From Deuterostichococcus epilithicus (Eukaryota > Chlorophyta > Trebouxiophyceae > Prasiolales > Stichococcaceae), in NCBI GenBank assembly GCA_033439295.1, contig JAVTLE010000005.1, positions 3,584,501 to 3,648,500 on the forward strand: 64,000 nucleotides of DNA, read 5' to 3'. The notes beneath the pieces are model-generated. The model worked only from the letters and a program-made list of their open reading frames with translations, was not told the origin of the DNA and made no database searches. This document shows, piece after piece, positions 1 through 12,800 of the stretch. Numbering within the stretch: the first letter of the stretch is position 1; the number at the start of each line of letters is the position of its first letter. The translations under genes were made by a program, and so were the position numbers.

Positions 1-1371
1 GCTGCTGAGTTGCTGCGGTGGCGGCAGCCGCAGGCTGCGCTGGCCAGCGGAGGTGGCTGCGTGGGCTGTCCGGGCTGCGCATGAGGAAGAGAGGCCCTCA
101 TTATGGCATGCGCAGACTGTTTGGCACAAGCACAAAGGTGCCACGAAAGACAAAAGTTTCCACAGGGAGGCCATGCAAAAGGAACAGACAGTCGTTGTGC
201 TGCCGGAATAACGTCAGATTCGTGACACTACTCGTGGGCAGGCGAGTGTTCTGTCTCTGTCCGTCCCAGTGCAGGGTGCCGGCACAGTCCCCACCTGTCA
301 TGTGCACCGACTGCAGTGGCGTGCGACACGGTGGAATGGTGGGAGTGCTGCGACAACGCCGGCTGGCCCTTGCCGCCGTTGGTCGCCTGCCTGTGCCGGC
401 CCGCCCCCGCGCCGGCAACGATGCCGGCTGCCTGCAGCTCCCGCCCGAGCGTGCGCAGCTGCCCGCTGTCATCGCCTGCAAGGGTGCTGCCCGCCAGGTT
501 GGAGTCCGCCCCGCCGCCGTGGGGGCTGTCGTCTGCAGGGCTGTCCGCGCCGCCGTGCGGCTGCGCCGGCTGCTGTCGCTGCTGCTGCTGCTGCTGCCGA
601 GCCGCCATCTGGTGCACCGCGGCCGCCTGCTGCTGCTGGTGCTGGTCAGTGGGCATGCCGCCATGCTGCGCCAGCGCCTGCAGCATGTGCATCGCAGCGG
701 AAGTCTGCGCGGCCGCCTCGCCAGGCGGCGCTCGTCCGGCGGCCTGCGCCGTGGCATTTGCACCGTGCGCCTCCAGCAGCATCGCCCGTGCCGCCAGCTC
801 AGCCTCCAGCCGGGCGCAAAACCCTTCCCGGGCCGCCATCGCCGCCTCGCGGCGCTCGACGGCCGCCAGGCGGCCCGCCAGCTCCTGCTGCGTGCTTGCA
901 ACCGCAGCCTCCAGGTTCTGCGGCATCATCGCACCAGCTCAATAATCAAAGCCTGGCAATCAGAAGTTCGTTGAAGGGAAGTGTGCCATGATAACCAGCA
1001 GGTAAGCTCTGTTGCTCCAGCCGGGGCACGGGTGCGGCATAAAACACATCCGTCTGATAGACGGCCAGGAGGGCGCACCAGCTCCGGCGGCATGGGGCCA
1101 GGTACGCAAGGGTGACCTTGCACACGCAAGTTGCACGCCAGCGCTGGTGCAGATCCCCACGATGGCCGACCAAAGATCCCGCTTAGAGCGCGCACAGGCA
1201 GGGCGCACTCACCTGCCAGATGATCTGCGACTGGCTCACGGAGCCTCCGTCCAGGCCGGTGCGGCGGCGCTTGCACTGGGGCGGGAACACCGGCGCCTTG
1301 GTGTCTTCAAAGACGGCGACCTCATAGTCGCCCGACGGCGAGTGCTGCATCGCGTCGTTGGTCGCTGCCAT
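1..1371 (-). CDS. Unrecognised Gln-rich coiled-coil protein, 5' part (gene runs off the left edge)
   Basis: I do not recognise this protein. The start ATG is at 1371. Exon 1 (1371-1213) codes 53 residues, begins MAATNDAM and ends in a CAG|GTGAGT donor. Exon 2 probably starts at 917 after a CAG acceptor and continues in phase with a run of heptad-like Ala/Glu/Arg sequence (LAAVERREAAMAAREGF), predicted to be coiled coil. Poly-Gln and Ser/Asp/Gly-rich segments follow. Exon 2 may end at a donor at 295, with exon 3 starting at 74 behind a pyrimidine-rich acceptor; those phases agree. If that donor is not used, the frame stays open to a stop at 228. The gene is divergent from UTP20. The Gln-rich low-complexity tail would suit a regulatory or scaffold protein, but that is inference only. 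Confidence 0.6.
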
Positions 1372-2533
1372 GCTGTGCTGCAGACAAGAAAAAAACAATT
1401 TAATGAAGCTCAACGGCCCCAGGGCGCGTTGGAATTTCTTGCCTTGGTCGCCTCGCCTCCAACAACACGTACTTGCCTGGCCTTACAGAGGTGCAATGGA
1501 TCCTGCAGCGCACGCGGCCCTCACCGCCAAGATCGTCATCATACTGAATACAGTGTACGCGATGCAACAAGCTCCTCTGGCGAGGTTTGGCAGCAGAAAG
1601 TTCAAGCCGTGTGTGACTGCGACCAGCTTCCAGAAAGTTGACACCCGGTGAACCGGCGCAATGGCCGCAAGGAGCAGGCTTTAACGAGTACGATCGATCA
1701 GGCTCGAGCAGCGTTGTGCCAAGCTGCCGGCAGATCCTCAGATCAGGTGATGCGGGGGCACAAGCGCGAAGAAAAGAAGCCGAAGCGGTGCGTGACTGCG
1801 CTGGCCCCGGCGACTGCTCTGCCGGCGCCACAGTAGTGTGGAGTAGCAATACAAGCGGCTGGTGCTTGCAGACGGCAGGGCACAGGGACGTCCAGCAGAC
1901 GAGAGAGGGGTCTACACCTTCCGAGGTGAGGCTGGCGCTGGCTAGGACGCCAGCGCCGCAGGCGGCAGCATCGGACGCTGTCAGCGAGCGAATGTCGAGG
2001 TTACAGGAGTAGAAGTCACCAGCGACGGAGTAGCGGATGATCTGCGGCAGCTACGCCTCGACGAGTCAAGAGTCAGACTGGCTGTGAAGTGACCGTGCCA
2101 CCTGCACCGCTCTGTCGTCAACACCAGTTGGTCCTGGGACGGAGCGAGGAAGACATTCTACCGACGACGAAAGGGGGCACCGACAAACCAGAACTGCCGT
2201 GCGTTGCCCGGCCTCGATTGGACACACTTCGACGACTCGAGACCTCCGATTACCTAACCTGCGAAGAGCCTCCCTTTTGTTGGCCGACGCATCCCCGGCG
2301 TTGCATCTTGCATATCGCATTTCGGAAAAGACCTCCACAGGTTTTCCTCAGAAGTGCCCTGAAGCGCGTCCGCATGACATGTGCCTGCTGCACCCAATGT
2401 TCCGACACCGGAGACCAACTCGCATAGCCGCACTAGGCTCTCTGACACGCAGTCCGGGGCAGAATTGACACCCAGCGTTGAGTCAGACCTGTCCAAGATG
2501 ACCTGCGGCTGGGACACCGAGCTGTAGGCCGAA
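1372..2533. promoter_or_regulatory. Divergent intergenic region between the coiled-coil gene and UTP20
   Basis: About 1.16 kb separates two divergent start codons, so both promoters and 5' UTRs should lie here. Short open frames on both strands have no family resemblance and no splice support. I see no TATA box, repeat or RNA gene that I can defend. Confidence 0.4.
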
Positions 2534-5500
2534 ATGTCGTCCAGCGATTCGGATGACCAGGGCGGGCCGCCAGTCAAAAGGCAGCGCCGCTTTGCGTTCA
2601 AGACTCTGCAGCAGCGCATCTCAGAGGTGAGCGATACACGTGCGTGCGTAGTGCTGCGGGAAGCACCGTTTTTCCCTGGAGGCTTTGGTGGTCGCCATGC
2701 ACGGAAAAGGGTGTTCCGCAGCGACTTCTGCATACGAGGCGAATTCTCTCAGCGTCGTGTCGGATCAGATGAGAGCAGTGGATCCGGCTGACATCCTGCA
2801 TGGGAAGCCTCAGCACGTGCGCCAGACTGCCCACCCGATGCCGGCGGCCGACCGTGCCGCTGTGCCGTCGGCCTCACCAGATGCCCATGCAGAAGCCCCC
2901 TCAGCCGTCAGATCGCCTTCCACTTGCATGCGTGAGTCCTACAAGCCGCTTGTGCCGCACACACGCCGGACCTGACATCACCCGCCTCAGCGCGGGTGCG
3001 GCTCGGGCAGCCCACGGTCGTGTGTCAGCCTGGTTCTCAGTTTCCAGTCCCCCACGCCCCTGCCACGCAGGTCGATGTGGATGTGTACCGGCGCGCTGCC
3101 GGTGCGCGCCAGGCGCCGCTGCCGGGCACCGCCAGCTTTACGGCGGAGGCGCTCGCCGCATGGCGGGAGCTCAACACGGCGGCGGACTTCACGGAGGTCG
3201 CCGGCGAGCTGCACAACCTCGTGCACAGCCTGCCGCTGCTGCTGCATCACCAGGTGCGACCAGTGTTCTTGGATCAGGTCGAGACAGGCGTGCAGGAAGA
3301 ATAGCGCCGATGGCCGCCGGCGATTGCTCACCGGCTGCTGCCGGGAGATGAGGAGGGAGATGTCGCGTCGGGCTGCACTCGCAACTGGCCTGGTCAGCCA
3401 GCAAAGAGGCGGAAAGGCAGCAAGGACCAAGGGGCCATGGGGCGGGGCGTCTATCCCAGCGCATGTGGTATCTGCATGCAAATATCTGGAGGAGCCACGC
3501 CCACCTGCATGCAAATGGGGCTCTGAACAAGCTGCGATGCCCGCCCAACAGGAGGAGGTTCTTAACGCGCTGCTGGCGCGGGTGCACATGGGCGCGGCGC
3601 TGTCGCTGGAGCCGGTGCTGGCGCTTGTAGGCACGCTGGCGCGGGACCTGCAGGCCAGCTTCCTGCCGCTGCTGCCGCGAGTGCTGGCGCGCCTCACCAA
3701 GCTCGTGGACTCCGGTGAGCTGAGCGGAGCCCGCATCGAGCACATCAATGACATGCAAGAACGAGGCACGCTGTGCCTGGCACCCTGATGCGACTCGGAG
3801 CTCGTGTCCGCCGCCGAGCAGAGTAGAATGAACAGGGTGACTCAATTGAATGGGGCGCATGAACGAGCACATGCATGCACGAGTGTCTGACGCGAGCAGG
3901 CTGGCGTGCCCTGCGCCTCAGCATCTCACTATGTACGGCACCGACCCTTTGTGCAGAGATGTTCCCCGTGATCAGCTGGACCCTGGCACATTGCCGCTCA
4001 GAGGGCCACACCAGACAGCAACCCTGGTCAGCAGCATTGCCGAGGCTCTCAGTTGGACCAGTCAGGTTGTCGGGAAGAGGCTGCCTGAGCTGGCAACCCA
4101 GGCCCATCAGGCCGTTGCAGACTATAACTCCTGTGCCCTCGTCAGCTGATCAGCTCATACTGGACCATCACCAGTCAGGGCACGCATGTTGACATCACTC
4201 CAGGCATCGTTGCCTTCCAATCGAACCATCGTACTCAACGAACCTTCGTTCATGTCGCGGCAGGCGGCGCCCGTCAGCCGGAGCTGATGCAGCATGCCTT
4301 CACCTGCATCTCCTCCATCTGCAAGCACCTGCAGAGGCCGCTGGCCGCGGACATACCCACGGTGCGCTGGTGTCGAGTGGTCCATCAAGCGGTGGCATCT
4401 CGCTGGCAGCGCCGACCTGACACGCCACCACCTGCGGGTGTGGATGGCCAACACCGCATCGAGTGCGGGCGCGGACCGAATGCGCTTGGTCTGCATCTCG
4501 AGCAGTCTTGAGCCACGGCCTTACCACTCCAAGGCAGCTCCAAGCGCGGCCCTCCCATCAGCAGCCATCGGTAGCCCTGTCCCGCCGCCGACAGGTGCTG
4601 GCGCTGACGGCGCGGCTGCGCTACCACGACCTGCCCTACGTGCGCGCCCTGGCGGGCCAGTCCCTTGGGTTCCTGTTCCGCCACGCCACAGCCCCGAACC
4701 TGCGCGCCGGCGTGCGAACGCTGTCGGCAGAGGCAGCCGCGCGGCCAGCGATTCGCACCCAGCCCGCCGGGGAGCTTCTGGCGGCGGCGGTGCGCGGAGC
4801 GGACTCCGGACTGCACTCGAAGGCGGCCGACGTGTGGCGGCTGCTGCTGCGGCCGGACCTGCTGCGGCCGAAGGACTTCAAGAATGCGAAGGTGGGCGGC
4901 CAGCGGAGGACTCGCTGGTTGATGTTTGACTGATTGGTGCAATTTCAGTTTCGGGCTGCGGGCTACAGTAGCTGGGGAAGTGCGGCTTCAACATGTGGCA
5001 GCTGCTGCTGCAGCACTCGTTGCGAAGCCCCTGCAACCGGGATCTCACATGCCTCATCCGCGGGGGCGGCTTCAGGACGTCCGTCACGCGCCGCCAGGCC
5101 GTGTGCTGGCACGCCCTCTCTGCACCCAGCCAAGGCTGCCATTGGAAACAGTAAACATGGTCCAGAACGAGGTTTTGAACAACCCACTCACCGCCTGCAG
5201 GCGCGCGCAAAGCTAGGCCCCGAGGTGCTCTGCGCCCAGTCCGCTGCGCTGGCCGCCGCGTTCGTGGGGGCGCTGCTGCGCCACGCCAAGCGCGCCGCGT
5301 GCAGCGTGCTGTGGGCCGAGGCGCTGGCCGAGACGGAGCAGCGCCTGGATCAGTACCAGGCGGCGGGTCCTGCAGGTATTGCTCTGTCTGAACGAGTGCA
5401 CGGCAAGCGATGCTTCTGAGGGGCCTAGCCGGAGAGGTGCAATGCACAGTTGGTGTCAGTGTCCCCACTTGTTGCGCTGTGGCCAGAGAGGCGGATGAAT

Positions 5501-8500
5501 GCTGCAACAGGCTTTCAGCACCTTTCATACCCTTTCCGGCACACGGTGCAAAGCCACAGTTTGTCGTGCCTTTGTGAAGTATTCGTCCGTGGCCGGATCC
5601 GTGGCAAGGGTTCACCCGCCAGCTGCAGGTGCGGTGGAGGCGCGGGCAAATGTGGCTCTAGCAGCCAGTCTGGTCGCCGGCATGGCGTCGTTCCGCCATG
5701 GCGACCGCGTCAGCGACTGGGGCTTGCTGTGCGAGCTTTCCAGCCGGCTGCTGGCGGCGTCGCTGCCAGCGGAGCCGCCCGCCGAGGGCGATGCCACAGC
5801 CGCGCAGCCTGCGGCGGCAGGCGCAGAGGCGGCGGCAGAGGAGTCGGCCCCGTTGGAAGCTGCTGTGGTGCACATGGTGGGCGACGGCGCCGACGCTGCG
5901 GAGCCAGCGACACCCACAGTTGACGAGACAGCGGACCTCATGGCACAGGCGCTGCGGCTGCTGCAGGCCGTGCTGATCGGCCATTGCCAGGTTGGTTTCC
6001 TCGAATGATCTCGCAGCCTTATAGCCGTCTGCAGATTGGTCTTGTATGAGGTTGTGCCCTCTCGCATCATGCAGCCGCGCAACTTCTTCGGATGTGCCTT
6101 TACTTTCAGTCTTCTCTACGCAAATTTGCGGCCTGGAGCTTGTATTGTGTATGTGATTGTGCATGGCCCTGCATTGTGTGCCGTAGACCTGACGCCTGCA
6201 ACACACGCTCCTGCCGTCTGTGCCCCTGCAGGCAATCGGATCCAGTGACGGCCTGGCAGCGCTGCGTCCGCACCTGCCGGCGTGGGGCGGCGCCATCGGG
6301 CGGCTGCCAGCACGCAGCGCGTCGGACTTTGCCGCGCCGCTGCTGCGGCCGCCGGCGGGCGGTCTGCTCGCGCAGGTGGGTGAATCGACCATGTCTTCAC
6401 TAAAGGTGCGGTCCCTGGTCCGCCGAGTCGGACCTGAGGCCTGCAGTTTTTGGGTGCGTGGTCGGGCCCGTCGCACGTGCGGGCGCCATGCATCGCCTTA
6501 TAGCGCCCTGTGACGCCGAGCGGAAACCTGCCCGCTGCCAGATTGTCAGACTGTCCTGGGGACGTGCCATGAATGTGCCCCACAGCCCCTGGAAAGCGCC
6601 AGCGGCGACAATCACAGCCGAAGGCAGCTGTCGCGGCTCCGCGGCTGGAATTCGTTGCCGATGGCGCTTTCTGGCAGACCGTCCTATCACAACGGAACAT
6701 GCATGGCACATGCCCTGGCCAGACGTTGACACACCATGCTACTGGTGTCACCATGCGGTGGGCTCGAGCAACTCGCATGGCTCAAGTTCCTGTTTACGAT
6801 CAGACTGTGAGTGGTTCGTTCAGCCTTCAACACGTGACGTGAGTGCCGCTGGAGGGACAGCCGCTGGAGGTGCCTGGGAGGCAACATGAGCCTTGACTCC
6901 GCTCAGCAGCTGATTCGTGATCATTGTTAGCTCTGACTCTCACCATCGGCAGTGTCGAGCCTTCACAAAACCGGCTGTCTCTCATGTTGAAGGCTCTGGC
7001 GGCGGCGCTGACTGGCGCCCTGGGACGGGCGGTGCTGACAGGCAAAAAGCCGGTCGTGGCGGCGGCTCTGCCGCTGCTGGTTGACGCATGCCAGTTTCAG
7101 CGGCCTCAGGTGCGATGCCCAAACCTGGCATGACATGGACGTCGTGGTCGGACAGCGTTCTTGTGGTATGTGAGGGTATCGCGCGCCACTCTTGCGAGGC
7201 TGCTGTGAGGCTGCTGCCACTGCCACGAGAGAAGAATGTGGCAGCTGCAACGCCTCACTCGTAGCATCAGCAGGAGTCGCGAATGCACGGCCACTGACCC
7301 CGAGCCGCCTGCTGTGTCCCGTGCTTTTGCGCCTGCTCTTCCGCACGCCGCCCTCAAGGGTGTGGGGATTTTGCCCAGTCCGACCCAGCATCACATGCAC
7401 CGCAGGGACAGATACAGGAGCTCCAGCACAAGTGTGCCGGCAGATGTCGCCTGCTTTGTGCCGACCTCCAAACCCTCCATTGAAGCTTCATACGCCTGTG
7501 CAGATGGGTCATGAGCCGGCGTTGCAGACGGCAGATGGCTGCGGCGAGGCGCTCGCGGCGGAGGTGCGCCGCATCGTGGAGGCGGGACCCGCGGCGCTGG
7601 CGGCGGCGGCGCCAGAGCGGCAGCAGGAAGCGGCCGCGATGGCATGGGAGGCGCTGAAGCTGCTTCCTCACGCATGCGCGGGGCCGCTGGAGGTATGCCG
7701 CGCCTCACATCTCCCTCTTGAAACCCCCAGGGAAGACCCTCCATGCTGAAGCAGAACAGTATCGTTGGCCAGAGAACAGTGAGCATCTGAGCAGAGCATT
7801 GTGGCTGCGACACGCCCCGCTGGTGCTTTGCCAGGGGCAAATCGCTCAGTCCTGGCACTGTTGGCGGGTCCACAGCATCGTTTCGGGCTAGTCTCGGCAG
7901 CTTGACCGTGGTAGTAGCACTGGCTGCTCAGCTCTGTCGCTGCACGAGTGTGCCAGTGTTGCACAAGCGATGCATCGCTGCCATATCAAGGTGCTGTAGA
8001 GCTGGGGAGCGGACGGCTTGCTGCAGACATGCAGAGGCATTCGAGCACTCAAGATGTGTTGCACGATGAAGCACTCCAGATGTGTTGCACGATGAATGCA
8101 ATGGCAGTGGCTGCAGCAAAACTCATATGAATGATATGGCCCGTGACTAGCCACAAGACATATTCGGTGCCATGCACAAGCTGTGGTAAGGGTTCGTGCG
8201 GAGCCAAAGAGGCTGGCAGCGGTTGCAAGCCCTGGAACGTCACTGCATGCACAGCCTTTGCCATACGTGCCCCTCTCAATTTGCACGACTCGTGCGGATT
8301 TCTTGGTCAGCAAGCCCAAATTATTGTTTCCCTCACACATTGTGTGGGGCAACAAGCTGCAGCGCACCAGTCCGCTCACATCCTACTTTGTAGTGCACAC
8401 GGCCTCTCGATCCCATTTGCCCACCTGCAGGTGCTGGACCGATGCATCACCTTTGCCGCCGCCTGCAAGGAGCCTGCCACTGCAGATGCTGCCGCTGCCA

Positions 8501-9848
8501 ATGGCGTTACGCCGCCCGCCACCCTGGAGCCTGCAGTGGCGCTGCTGCGGGCAGAGGCGCTGCGCCTCGCAGCAGGTACGGAGCTCATTTCTGCGTCCTG
8601 TCCCCATGTGTCTTGGCGAGGGACTCGAGTCCCGCACACCGGCAGCCGCGCCATTTCTCCGTTGCTCAGGCGCTTTTCTGTCACTGGAGCACGCATGCTG
8701 GGGAAGGGTCTGAAAGCACCTGCAGTAGCTGTGCTGATGAGCTTGCATGGGGCGCAAGGACGGCGTCCAATTCACATCCCATGTCTGATCACTTCGATCA
8801 GCGACTGAAGGGCCTTTTTGCTCGGTGCCGGTGCTTTTCAAGCTGCAGACGTCCTCCAGCTGTCCACGGTTCTCAGAGAAACAAAATAGATACAGACACG
8901 GCAACACAACAGCAAGCCATGTGCTCCACAGGCGCGGCGTCCATGGCGGCGCCAGGCCGGCTGCTGGGCGTCGCGGCCGGCGCGCTGGCGGCGNTGCGGC
9001 GGCGGCCATGGGACTACCACGCCGTCGGCGCCGCCGCTGCCATCCTTGGCGGCCCAGGCGTGGCAGCGCTCACCGACGCCGAGCTGCCTGTGAGTTGCTG
9101 CATTCAACTATGGGCATGGTTGCTTGCGATTGAGGTTATCGAGAGCCCTCCGCGCCTGCACGATGTAAGCCCACTGATGCAAGTCCATCAGTCCAGATGT
9201 CTGGACGCTCTTCTTTGTCTGTTCATGCATGCACACAGACTTCAGAGGCGCACACACTTGTATGCAGCAGGCGCTCCCGTGGTTGTGTGTGAGTTCTTGT
9301 GAAGGAGCAATGCAGGAGGACTCTACGACCTCTATTTACATTAGGTTGAGTACTGATTTTTTACTAGACAAATCAAATATATGTAGGAGGACCTACTGGC
9401 ACTGCTGGCACCAAACCTGGCGGACCGCTCGGCGGCGCTGCGGCGGCAGACGCTGCGGCTGCTGTGCTGCTTCCGGCAGCCGCCGCTTCCGCTCGCGGCG
9501 CGCAACCTCACCGCTGATGACGCCACAACCATCGCGGCGCCCGGCATCGTTGCGGACCCGGCGCCGGCCAGGCCTGCAGTTGCAGCCCCCGCCGCTGCCG
9601 GCATAGCGGCTGCAGCTGCATCCGGCAGGAACCCGGCAGCACCAGCAACGATGGCGGCTGCTGCTGCTGCGGCCGACCCGGCGGAGATCGACATCGAGGA
9701 AGACAAGGATGATGGCGTGGAGGTGGTGGCACCAGCCGCGGTGGAGGCTGGGGAGCGGAAGCAGGAAGCGGACGTGCAGCGCAGCGATGTGCTGCCGCTG
9801 CTGCTGACGCTGGAGGAGGATGATCCATCCCTCGGGCTGGGGCGCCAG
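2534..9848 (+). other. UTP20: UTP20 exons 1-13 (coordinates)
   Basis: Exons: 2534-2626, 3071-3253, 3552-3714, 4264-4361, 4595-4891, 5201-5375, 5629-5990, 6232-6375, 6993-7109, 7504-7692, 8431-8575, 8932-9089, 9387-9848. Exon 1 ends QQRISE before GTGAGC. Exon 2 carries the AWRELN signature of the UTP20 N-terminus. Exon 5 continues with YVRALAGQSLGFLFRHA, matching the HIRNFAAESFTFLMRK region of animal UTP20. Exon 9 has a weak acceptor (TTGAAG) but is fixed by phase. Exon 13 is the longest (462 nt) and carries an Ala-rich then acidic low-complexity insertion. Confidence 0.85.
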
Positions 9849-12800
9849 GTGAGAGCTCTGAACCCCAATACCAGGGTGGAACATTCCTTACAAGGACAGA
9901 ATTTTTAGACTGCATAACAGAGGCTTTCTGCCCGCTAGCGCGAACCAGGTTGGCAACTTGTCGGCTGACAGCCGCTGCTGCGGACAGGACGATCCCACCG
10001 CTGGGCCTGCTGTGATGGAACTGGGGCGCATTGAGGTCATGCCATCACAGTTTAAAGTTTGGCAAGCCTGGCAGGCGACGTTAGGGCTGGCCATGATGGC
10101 TAAATGCTGCAAACCGAAAACCATGTCACGACACATGCCTACACCTTCATCCCGGGGCCGGTTCGTGAATGGCTTTCGTTGAGCAGCCGTTCTTCATGAT
10201 GGCCAGCCCTAAAGTGGCCTACCAGGCTTGCCAAATTTCAACTGTGATAGCATTAAAGGTGTAGGCATGCCTCAGCAGCCTGGCTGCATCTGCATGACAT
10301 GGTGCATACGCGTATGACCTCCACCACAAGGCCTGCTCAGGGGTGTCTCCGGCAGGCTGCTGTCTGTCACCACCCTCGATGGAGCACCATGCTTCTCGTT
10401 TGTCTTCCGTTTGCAGACGGAGGTGATGCTGCGGCGCACGGGCTGGTGTATCACCACCGCTTGCCAGATGCACGTTCCTTGTCAGCTCCTGAAGCTGATG
10501 AGATTACCAATAATACCAACATTCCCATCATCGCAACGCCATTGCTTTTTTCTGTTTCATCATGCAGTCAGCGGTCGCGCTGCAGCGTATGGGCAATCAT
10601 CTGCAGGCTCGCCACCAGCTGGAAGATGCAGAACTTTGACCAAGTTTCCACAAAGTCGGCCACAGCAATCTATATGACCAGCAACTTCGCTCCTTGCCGC
10701 AGTCTGCGGTCACGCTGCGGCGCATGGAAACAAGAAGATGTGTTAGGGGTCGAAGAAAAACATGCGCCTGTAGTGTGGCCGCGTGCCGGAGGCAGTCGCA
10801 AAGACAAGAGTCGCATGCACTCACACATTCGCGTTCCCCCCCGCAGTCGGCGGTCACGCTGCGGCGCATGGGCACCTACCTGGAGTATGGGCGGGTGCCG
10901 GAGGTTCTGCTGGTGCCGCTGGTGCATGCGCTGCTGGGCGCGCTGCACATCAGGCAAGCAGGGCGTGCCGTGTCCCGGCCTGCCGCTCGACTGACCTGCT
11001 GCTGCATGGGAGGATCCCGAAGCGCCACCTTGTGCGGCTTGCCTCACCCCACACCCCCATCGCAGGCTCCCACAGGCCATCGCTGCGCGCGCCTTGCTGC
11101 GGCAGGGCCCGCAGCAGCGCGCTTCAGCGCCGGCCGCAGTGGCACTGCCACTGACCGGGCCGTTGCCCTGCATTGCTGGCTCCAGACCTGTTTCGCAGCA
11201 CCTGACCGGGTGCCGTGCACCAGGCGTCTCCACGTTCCCCTTGCAGGCTGTCGTCACTGTGGGCCCCCACGGGCGAGGCGCTCGGCAAGGCGCTGGAGCA
11301 CGCGCCGGGCGTGGCGTGGCCGCTGGCGCACGCGGCGCTGGCCGCCACGCAGGCCGGCTTCCTGTCGGGCGCCGACCGCGGCGCCGCCGCCCTAAACATG
11401 TGCGTCGGGGGGAGTGGTCGGTTCGAACCTGCCGAAATAGCATTTGGAGACGGCCGTGGCATGGCCGCCGGTGCTCGGCTTGCTGGTCTTGTGTCGGCAG
11501 CTTGTCGCTGTGCTGGCTGGAATTGCAAGTGGCGGTGCCGCCGTGAAGCAAGGGCCTTGGCTGACATGAACACTGGACTACTTCCTGCATGTGTGGACTC
11601 TGTTGGGCCTGCTTCACGCTGGCTGACGACTGTCAACCAAACCAGCCTGCATGAGGCTTCCCTGGTCGTTTGCGCCTCGCTTTGAATTGGTCCCTTCGAC
11701 AGCGAGTTGCATGCCGCAAGTTCGTCTGCAGTAGCTGGCGTTATGGACGATGATCAGTTGCATGCTGCTTGCTGCCCTTGAACTTTATTTGCGCTGAAGA
11801 ACATCTGGGATGCGTCAGGCTGTACCCGAGCATCAATCGCTGAAGGGCAGCGCGCGACTGAGCTGAGGCTCGACCCTGCAGAGACGATGATGAGATCAGC
11901 GCCGCGCAGCAGCAGGAGCTGGCTTGGCGATTCGCTCGTGCGCTGGCATTGGGCAGCCCTGGCGCGCATGGCGGCTGCACCGACGCCGCTGTCCGGCTCA
12001 GCCACCTAATCAAGGTGGGCCCCCACATTTCTTTGAGATCAAGCCCGTCCAATCGAGTGCTCTGGCACATGCATAGGCGGAATGCATGCCACATCAATGC
12101 CGCTGTCAGCCACGGTCGTTGATTCGGCGCCAATGATTCACAAGCTGCTTGGTCTGCTGTTGCTGCCGTACTTGAGGCTCACAGACTGCTGCGCTGTGAC
12201 GATGCGACCGTCGGGGCGTGCAGGCCTGCTCAAATTTTGTGTAGTACGCCTCAAGCTCAGAGGGGCTGAAGACCTCTCGCACGAGCTGGTTCCCGTTCCG
12301 AACCCTCAGCAGCCATGGCAGGGCCAGCTCGGTGCCATGCTGTCAACACGTGCCATCCGAATGGGGCTGTCGAATGGGTCGTGCTGGACTCGCCATCCTG
12401 ACAGCACTCGCACTGAGCAGTGCTGCCGTCAGGTCCCTATGGTTTTCGTGCACCCATTCGGCGTTTGCATACAGGATGCCGAACAAATTTGCTGGGACCC
12501 GACGATCCTTTCTGCCCGAGTTTTGAAGGCACTCATCCATTCGAGAGCCTTGCTGCATCAACTTGCCGCGCTTTGGTCTGGGATGGAGTGCTGTGATGTG
12601 CACATGAGAATCCGATGCTGAACAATCAATGCACAATCTGCAGGATGTGTGAACCGAGGCAGCGCCACCACCTAAACCTGATCGCGAGTGGAAACCACCA
12701 CCAGGCTGAACCTACACCGAGCCGTTGACGTCGCCGGCATGTACTGTGCTTGCGTCAGGCCCTCGCCAAGGCGCCGGCAACACTGTTGGAGAGCCGCTCG

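Noticed and set aside
228-991. Long plus-strand open frames at the left edge
   Set aside because: They are GC-rich shadows of the minus-strand coiled-coil exon, which has a start codon, donor and phase support.
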